NCBI GenBank assembly: GCA_900554595.1
Contig: USHZ01000059.1
Span: 1 to 10,608 of the forward strand
Direction: 5' to 3'
Source: an uncultured Collinsella sp.
GTDB taxonomy: Bacteria; Actinomycetota; Coriobacteriia; Coriobacteriales; Coriobacteriaceae
DNA length: 10,608 bases
The position numbers were made by a program, and so were the translations under genes. The notes beneath the pieces were generated by a model, which saw only the letters and a program-made list of their open reading frames with translations, did not search any database and was not told the origin of the DNA. Positions 6,549 to 10,608 of this stretch are shown piece by piece. Positions within the stretch are counted from its first letter, which is position 1. Each line of letters starts with the position of its first letter.

Positions 6549-7964
6549 ATGGGGAGCAAATCTCAGCAACAAGCTCAAGTAGCACCATCGGCCACTTCGG
6601 CGTTTCTCGTCGTAATGTATATCGCAGCTTTTGTTGCTGCCTTTAACGAGAACATCATTAATGTGGCGTTGCACGACATCATGGCGGCCTTTTCGGTGAG
6701 TGCCACCACGGCGCAGTGGCTTGTTTCGGGTTACATGATCGTGACGTCGATCTTTACGGCCATCATGGCCTTTCTTTCCGGTCGCTTCTCGACGCGCAAG
6801 CTGCTGTTTTTCGCATGTGGATGCCTGGTCGCCGGAGAAGTCCTGTGCCTGGTCGCCCCAACGTTTACCGTCTTGCTGCCAAGTCGTATTTTGCAGGCTG
6901 CGGGATCGGGTATCTTGTTTCCGCTCATGATGAATGTGGTGCTATCTTGCGCTCCGCGCGAGAAGCTCGGTCTGTATCTGAGCCTGGGCGGTGCCTGCAT
7001 TACGCTAGGGCCGGCATTTGGTCCCGTGATCAGCGGTCTTATGTGCACGTTGTTTGGCTGGAGGGCGGTGTTCGTAGTGCCGCTGGTGGGCGGTGTCGTG
7101 GTCGCCGCGGCGGCAGCAAAGCTCGTTCGGAATGTTGGAGAGCGCTCGAACACTACGCTTGATATTCTGTCGGTTGCTTTGCTTGCGGCCGGCATCACGG
7201 CGTTTGTATATTCCGTTGGCGAGTTCTCGACCAATGTGATGGCCGGTATCGTGACGCTTCTCGCCGCCGTTGTGCTGCTCGGCCTCTTTGCGGCCCGTCA
7301 GCTCAAGCTCGAGAACCCGGTGCTCAACGTGCGCCCCATGGCGAGCGTTCGTTTTTGGCCTGCGTGCATGCTCGTGGTGGTGTCGATGATGACGACGTTC
7401 TCGATGAGCGTTTTGCTGCCGCTCTATTTTGAGGGCGCATATGGCATGACCGCGCTCGTTGCGGGCTTGCTCATTTTGCCGGCGATTGCCTGCAACGCCG
7501 CGACCTCGATTGTGGGCGGACGTGTGATGGACGCTCATGGCGCATGGCCGCTGCTGCCGGTCGGCTTTGCCCTGATTGCTGTGGGGCAGACTGCCATTTC
7601 GATGACGGCGGCAAGCATGAACATCGGCGTCGTCGTGGCACTGACCGTTGTGGTGTATGCCGGGGTCGGTTTGGTGCTGAGCCCCTCGCAGACAGCCGGC
7701 TTGGAGACGCTGCCTGCCGCTGAGCATCCTCACGGAACGGCATTGCTCAACACGTGGAACATGATTGCCGCATCGTTTGGTCCCTCGCTGTTTATCGGCC
7801 TGCTTTCGAGTTCTGCGGCGACTGCCGGCGCCGCTGGCGCTGCGGCCGACGTTGCCCAGGCGATTGGATTTGCAGCTGCCGTGCGTGTGGCGGCTGTAAT
7901 TGCCGTGGTCGGGTTCGCGACGTCGCTGGTGTACGCCCGTCGCGAGTCGCACATGTCGCATTAA
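6549..7964 (+). CDS. MFS multidrug-type efflux transporter, DHA2 (EmrB/QacA-like) family
   Basis: A 471-residue, highly hydrophobic inner-membrane transporter expected to export drugs or other small molecules in exchange for protons. Family signatures: TM1 block FNENIINVAL (32-41) with an acidic Glu34, QWLVSGYMIV (56-65), motif A form GRFSTRKLLF (78-87), RILQAAGSGILFPL (113-126) and motif C LGPAFGPVISG (153-163), the antiporter motif of drug exporters. A second half with further membrane segments runs to about residue 463, compatible with 12-14 spans. The ATG at 6549 has AGAGGAAGGA 5-8 nt upstream. The gene is divergent from the deformylase gene, with 203 nt between starts that hold several stem-loops. 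An Ala/Gly-rich stretch (about 423-436) is probably a loop. The substrate cannot be read from sequence. Confidence 0.88.
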   Translation: MGSKSQQQAQVAPSATSAFLVVMYIAAFVAAFNENIINVALHDIMAAFSVSATTAQWLVSGYMIVTSIFTAIMAFLSGRFSTRKLLFFACGCLVAGEVLCLVAPTFTVLLPSRILQAAGSGILFPLMMNVVLSCAPREKLGLYLSLGGACITLGPAFGPVISGLMCTLFGWRAVFVVPLVGGVVVAAAAAKLVRNVGERSNTTLDILSVALLAAGITAFVYSVGEFSTNVMAGIVTLLAAVVLLGLFAARQLKLENPVLNVRPMASVRFWPACMLVVVSMMTTFSMSVLLPLYFEGAYGMTALVAGLLILPAIACNAATSIVGGRVMDAHGAWPLLPVGFALIAVGQTAISMTAASMNIGVVVALTVVVYAGVGLVLSPSQTAGLETLPAAEHPHGTALLNTWNMIAASFGPSLFIGLLSSSAATAGAAGAAADVAQAIGFAAAVRVAAVIAVVGFATSLVYARRESHMSH

Positions 7965-8048
7965 TGTGTGCACATAGATTCTGCAGCTAGATTGGATGGC
8001 GACACCATAAACTAATGGACGTTTTGCCGAGAGGCATGAATGTTTAAA

Positions 8049-8084
8049 GCGCAAAGAGTGCGCGACGGGCCCCGCGAATGGGGC
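8049..8084 (+). promoter_or_regulatory. two small stem-loops in the leader of the RGG-protein gene
   Basis: GCGC/GCGC at 8049-8063 (7-nt loop) and GCCCC/GGGGC at 8069-8084 (6-nt loop) lie within 70 nt of the ATG at 8117. An alternative pairing of GGCCC with GGGCC at about 8098-8102 would compete with the second. They could be leader structure, or the weak end of the MFS transcript. No T-tract and no convincing promoter hexamers were found in 7965-8116. Confidence 0.25.
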
Positions 8085-8116
8085 GATGATGCCCGAGAGG
8101 GCCAAGAAGGAGTCTC

Positions 8117-8980
8117 ATGTCTGAGAACGAAGAGATCATGAACGAGACCGAGAACGAGACCATGGCTGCCGAGGTCGAGGCAGTCGAGACCGTGGAGACC
8201 GAAGCTGCCGAGGTTGAGGCTGCTGACGAGGTTTCCGCCGAGGAGGAGGCCGAGGTTGTCGAGGCCGCCGTTGATTACGATGACGAAGAGCTGATGGACA
8301 AGATGCAGAAGGCCGCCCGCCTGCTGCGCAGCCGTCGCTTTGCTATTTCCAAGGAGGAGGAGGCCAAGGCCGAGCGCATGGCGAACATCGAGCGCGCCAT
8401 CAAGCTTCTTGACCTCAAGCCCAAGATGGAGCAGAAGGAAATGTCCGACCTGCTGGGTATGCGCCTTCGTGAGCTCGATGGTCTGATGGCCGAGGCCGAG
8501 GCTGCCGACCTGGTCGGCCGCATCGACGACGCCGAGGGCGATATGCGCAAGATCGTCGTCTTTGCTGCCGAGGATGCCGCTGAGGGCCTGGTCGAGCTTG
8601 CCAACAAGAAGGAGAAGCTCCTGCCCGAGCTTTCTTACGAGAAGGCCACCGAGCTGATGGCTGCTCTCGATAAGGTCATCGCTCCGCTCGTCGCCATGGG
8701 CCTGGACGAGGACCGCGGTCCTCGCGGCGGCCGTGACGATCGCGGTGGCCGTGGCGGCGACCGTGGCGGTCGCGGTGGCGATCGCGGCGGCCGTGGCGGC
8801 TTTGGTGACCGTGGCGGCGACCGTGGCGGTCGCGGCGGCTTTGGTGGCAACCGTGGTGGCTATGGCGATCGCGGTGGCAACCGTGGCGGCTTCGGCGGCA
8901 ACCGTGGTAACGACCGCGGCGGTCGCGGTGGCGATCGTGGCGGCCGCAACGGCGGCGGCTTCCGCGGCAATCGTTTCTAG
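8117..8980 (+). CDS. acidic-head, RGG-tailed protein, probable RNA-binding
   Basis: A 287-residue protein in three parts. Residues 1-60 hold 25 Asp/Glu and no Lys or Arg. Residues about 60-195 are predicted helical; LDLKPKMEQKEMSDLLGM (98-115) followed by LRELDGLMAEAEAADLVGRI resembles a helix-turn-helix or winged-helix fold. Residues 200-287 are a low-complexity tail with 16 RGG motifs, 22 Arg, no Lys and six scattered aromatics (Phe229, 242, 259, 282, 287, Tyr249). RGG tails in eukaryotic RNA-binding proteins and some bacterial DEAD-box helicases bind RNA or promote phase separation; that role here is inferred. The start has AAGAAGGAG about 6 nt upstream. No membrane segment or signal peptide is seen. 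The gene stands alone, with a perfect hairpin 4 nt after its stop. I do not recognise a named family, and no helicase motifs are present. The alternating charge (acidic head, basic tail) could support self-association. Confidence 0.8.
   Translation: MSENEEIMNETENETMAAEVEAVETVETEAAEVEAADEVSAEEEAEVVEAAVDYDDEELMDKMQKAARLLRSRRFAISKEEEAKAERMANIERAIKLLDLKPKMEQKEMSDLLGMRLRELDGLMAEAEAADLVGRIDDAEGDMRKIVVFAAEDAAEGLVELANKKEKLLPELSYEKATELMAALDKVIAPLVAMGLDEDRGPRGGRDDRGGRGGDRGGRGGDRGGRGGFGDRGGDRGGRGGFGGNRGGYGDRGGNRGGFGGNRGNDRGGRGGDRGGRNGGGFRGNRF
8714..8977 (+). repeat. GC-rich tandem coding repeat for the RGG tail
   Basis: About 264 bp of short units built from CGTGGCGGT / CGCGGTGGC / GACCGTGGC type triplet groups encoding R-G-G with D, N, F or Y inserts. 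Synonymous codons alternate (CGT/CGC, GGT/GGC), so selection seems to act on the protein rather than on the DNA. Such arrays can change length by slippage, so copy number may vary between strains. Confidence 0.8.
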
Positions 8981-8984
8981 TTGG

Positions 8985-9012
8985 GTTACGCGGTTTTACC
9001 AAACCGCGTAAC
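8985..9012 (+). terminator. perfect hairpin after the RGG-protein gene, possible terminator
   Basis: GTTACGCGGTTT and its exact complement, 12 bp with a TACC loop, begin 4 nt after the stop codon. No T-tract follows (TAGTTGAC), so it may be a non-canonical terminator or a 3' end-protecting stem rather than a classical Rho-independent site. Confidence 0.55.
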
Positions 9013-9025
9013 TAGTTGACGCTGC

Positions 9026-9124
9026 AAACCCGCCTGAGCGGCAATCTGCCTTTCAACTTCGGCGGCATGACCAAAAGGTCAATGCCGCCTCGTTTCAAGG
9101 CACCTTGCTCGCTCTGGCGGGTTT
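9026..9124. repeat. 99-nt long imperfect hairpin / palindromic element
   Basis: Arms pair in register over 99 nt: AAACCCGCC (9026-9034) with GGCGGGTTT (9116-9124), GAGCG with CGCTC, GCAA with TTGC, TGCCTT (9047-9052) with AAGGCA (9097-9102), AAC with GTT, GGCGGCAT (9061-9068) with ATGCCGCC (9082-9089), GACC with GGTC, and an AAAA loop. That is about 39 pairs with small bulges. This could be a structured RNA, a strong terminator, or a miniature palindromic repeat. No transposase end is recognised. Confidence 0.7.
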
Positions 9125-9171
9125 TCGCTGCCGGTACCAAGACATCGGCGTTGCCTTAATCCAAGCCTGCC

Positions 9172-9205
9172 AAAAAGTCGTCATTGGGGACGTTCTTAAA
9201 CGACT
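9172..9205 (-). terminator. weak terminator-like stem with T5 downstream of pdxT
   Basis: On the minus strand AGTCGT (9205-9200) pairs with ACGACT (9181-9176), followed by a run of T (9176-9172). The 18-nt loop and 6-bp stem make it weak. It lies about 115 nt beyond the pdxT stop, after the stronger 9213-9280 hairpin. Confidence 0.25.
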
Positions 9206-9212
9206 ACATAGC

Positions 9213-9280
9213 ATGAGAGTGGACAATCTCCCGGTTTGAGCCTGCATTCAAGCTCAAAGTGGGAGATTATCCACTCTCAT
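9213..9280. repeat. 68-nt inverted repeat between pdxT and the RGG-protein gene
   Basis: A 20-nt left arm (9213-9232) is complementary to 9261-9280 with a single mismatch, which is a G-U wobble if read on the minus strand. An inner TTTGAGC/GCTCAAA stem (9235-9241 with 9252-9258) follows a 2x2 internal loop and closes on a 10-nt loop. It starts 40 nt after the pdxT stop on the minus strand. It may serve as the pdxST transcript end or be a dispersed palindromic repeat. Confidence 0.75.
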
Positions 9281-9320
9281 TTGTTGTGTGTCCGAAAATC
9301 CACGCTCGTTTCTATTCCGC

Positions 9321-9908
9321 CTACATTTGTAGGAACAGTTCGTGGAGGCGGGTGTCGTCGTCGAGTTCGGGGTGGAAGGTTACGCCGAGCTGGTTGCCCT
9401 GGCGGGCGGCGACGATGCGGCCATCGACCTCTGCCAGGGCCTTGGCGTCGCCGTGGACCTCGACGATGCGGGGCGCGCGGATAAACGTCAGCGGCACTTC
9501 ACCGTCGATGCCGTCTACCTGTCCCTTGGTGCGAAAACTGCCGAGCTGCCTGCCATAGGCATTGCGCTCGACAAGTACATCCATGGTTGCCAAACGCGGC
9601 GCGCCCTTATCGTCATGGGCGGCAAGGTCGTGAGCCAGCAGAATCAGGCCGGCGCAGGTGCCCAGGACGGGCATGCCTTCAGCGATGCGGCTTCGAAGCC
9701 TGTCGAGCATGCCAAGCTCGGCAAGCAGCTTCCCTTGAACGGTAGACTCGCCGCCGGGAAGTACCAGACGGTCAAAGTCCTGCTTCAAATCAGCCGCCTG
9801 CCTCAGCTCAATACAACGTGCGCCCAGCTCGGACAGCCTCGCCTCGTGCTCGGCAAAAGCACCTTGGACCGCCAGCACGGCGACCGTCTGGTCTGCGTAA
9901 TCGCTCAT
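9321..9908 (-). CDS. pdxT: pyridoxal 5'-phosphate synthase glutaminase subunit
   Basis: A 195-residue class I-type glutaminase that releases ammonia from glutamine and channels it to PdxS for vitamin B6 (PLP) synthesis. Seen directly: start region VAVLAVQGAFAEH, PGGEST (51-56), the nucleophile loop LGTCAGLILLA with Cys85, FRTKGQ, and the C-terminal catalytic FHPEL with His179 and Glu181. Length and motif order are normal for PdxT. The ATG at 9908 has AAAGGA 6 nt upstream, and the gene lies 20 nt after the pdxS stop on the same strand, so the two form an operon. It is a soluble cytoplasmic protein working in the PdxS12/PdxT12 complex. Downstream lies the 68-nt inverted repeat. Confidence 0.97.
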   Translation of the reverse strand: MSDYADQTVAVLAVQGAFAEHEARLSELGARCIELRQAADLKQDFDRLVLPGGESTVQGKLLAELGMLDRLRSRIAEGMPVLGTCAGLILLAHDLAAHDDKGAPRLATMDVLVERNAYGRQLGSFRTKGQVDGIDGEVPLTFIRAPRIVEVHGDAKALAEVDGRIVAARQGNQLGVTFHPELDDDTRLHELFLQM

Positions 9909-9928
9909 GTGCGATCCTTTCTGCCGGA

Positions 9929-10608
9929 CTAGCGTCCGCGCTCCTCCATGATGATCTCGATCTCGTCAGCGTTGATACCGACCATGGCCTCGCCCAGGTC
10001 CTCTGAAAGCTCGGCAATGAGCTTGGCATCGGTGAAGTTTGCCACGGCCTTGACGATGGCGGCTGCGCGCTTGGCGGGGTCGCCGCTCTTAAAGATGCCC
10101 GAGCCGACAAACACGCCTTCGGCGCCCAGCTGCATCATCAGCGCGGCATCGGCGGGGGTTGCTACGCCGCCGGCAGCAAAGTTCACGACGGGAAGCTTGC
10201 CCGTAGCGTGGACTTCGCGCACCAGCTCGACCGGAACCTGCAGCTGCTTGGCTGCCTCAAAGAGCTCGTCGTCGCGCAGAGCCACAACGTCGCGGACCTG
10301 CTTTTGGATCTTGCGCATGTGGCGCACGGCCTGAACGACGTCGCCCGTGCCCGGCTCGCCCTTGGTGCGGATCATCGTGGCGCCCTCGGCGACGCGGCGC
10401 AGCGCCTCGCCCAGGTCGCGGGCACCGCAGACAAACGGGACGTCAAACTGGGTCTTATCGATGTGGTAGACATCATCGGCGGGGGAGAGAACCTCGGACT
10501 CGTCGATGTAGTCGATCTCGATGGCCTGAAGGACCTGCGCCTCGACGATGTGACCGATGCGGCACTTGGCCATGACGGGGATGGAGACGGCCTCTTGAAT
10601 GCCCTTGA
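9929..10608 (-). CDS. pdxS: pyridoxal 5'-phosphate synthase lyase subunit, 5' end outside the window
   Basis: The C-terminal 225 or so residues of PdxS, the synthase that builds PLP from ribose 5-phosphate, glyceraldehyde 3-phosphate and ammonia. The frame runs past the right edge: codons upstream of the ATG at 10573 read KGIQEAVSIPV, the normal interior sequence before MAKCRIGH, so that ATG is internal and the true start lies beyond 10608 (full proteins are about 290 residues). Motifs seen: MAKCRIGHIVEAQ, DESEVLSPADD, RTKGEPGTGD carrying the second active-site Lys, and the phosphate-binding barrel end NFAAGGVATPADAA...GVFVGSGIFKS. The first active-site Lys is off-window. It is followed by pdxT after 20 nt. 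Confidence 0.97.
   Translation of the reverse strand, partial: KGIQEAVSIPVMAKCRIGHIVEAQVLQAIEIDYIDESEVLSPADDVYHIDKTQFDVPFVCGARDLGEALRRVAEGATMIRTKGEPGTGDVVQAVRHMRKIQKQVRDVVALRDDELFEAAKQLQVPVELVREVHATGKLPVVNFAAGGVATPADAALMMQLGAEGVFVGSGIFKSGDPAKRAAAIVKAVANFTDAKLIAELSEDLGEAMVGINADEIEIIMEERGR

Larger units (their letters stand above)
8981..9320. other. 340-bp non-coding region rich in inverted repeats
   Basis: No credible gene is seen here; the short open frames have no ribosome binding site or recognisable protein. It holds three substantial inverted repeats (8985-9012, 9026-9124, 9213-9280) and a weaker minus-strand terminator-like stem (9172-9205). It separates the 3' end of the RGG-protein gene from the 3' end of pdxT, so both transcripts run into it. 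Palindromic spacing of this density suggests terminators plus one or more dispersed repeat elements. Confidence 0.65.

Noticed and set aside
7005..8105. 366-codon minus-strand open frame opposite the MFS gene
   Set aside because: It mirrors the MFS gene, is rich in His/Arg/Asn with no recognisable domain, and is a typical antisense artefact of high-GC coding DNA.
8714..8977. CRISPR-like or satellite repeat array
   Set aside because: The periodicity is codon-based RGG coding repeat without spacers; it is in frame with the upstream gene through to the stop.
9236..9558. Small plus-strand open frames beginning in the 68-nt inverted repeat
   Set aside because: They start inside the palindrome, run antisense to pdxT, lack ribosome binding sites, and give no recognisable product.

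Overview
The window looks like a chromosomal segment of a gut anaerobe of the Coriobacteriia, most likely Collinsella or a close relative. This rests on roughly 60% G+C, codon use rich in third-position C/G, and the look of the PdxS/PdxT, EIIBC and short deformylase proteins. It is an impression from protein recognition, not a computed placement. No tRNA, rRNA, CRISPR array, phage gene or insertion-sequence transposase is visible.

Layout. (1) Bases 2-3215, plus strand: a tight cluster of a 5'-truncated amidohydrolase followed by two tandem, paralogous, cytosolic members of the neutral/alkaline ceramidase family. The gaps are 26 nt and a 4-nt ATGA overlap, so they are almost certainly one operon. 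(2) After 193 nt containing a 15-bp palindrome comes a beta-glucoside-type PTS EIIBC (3409-4851), closed by a strong intrinsic terminator. (3) On the minus strand, converging on it, lie a LysR-type regulator (4975-5898) and, 36 nt upstream of that, a short peptide deformylase with an altered first motif (5935-6345). (4) A DHA2-type MFS exporter (6549-7964) faces away from the deformylase; a long hairpin covers its ribosome binding site. (5) A 287-residue protein with an acidic head, a helical middle and a tail of 16 RGG motifs (8117-8980). (6) A 340-bp non-coding stretch (8981-9320) with three substantial inverted repeats. (7) pdxT and the 3' part of pdxS on the minus strand (9321-10608), encoding pyridoxal 5'-phosphate synthase; pdxS runs off the right edge.

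How the genes may work together. The first three genes could act in the cytoplasm on an amide-bearing compound, perhaps one imported by the neighbouring PTS permease; LysR is a candidate regulator. This link is inferred from gene order only. The two ceramidase-like proteins differ in an informative way: the second keeps all four expected zinc ligands, while the first has Gln where the second has a zinc-ligand His. The amidohydrolase likewise lacks the usual C-terminal metal-ligand Asp. The pdxS-pdxT pair is a standard vitamin B6 operon. The most unusual items are the amidohydrolase/ceramidase-like pair, the RGG-tailed protein, and the hairpin-dense intergenic region between that protein and pdxT.
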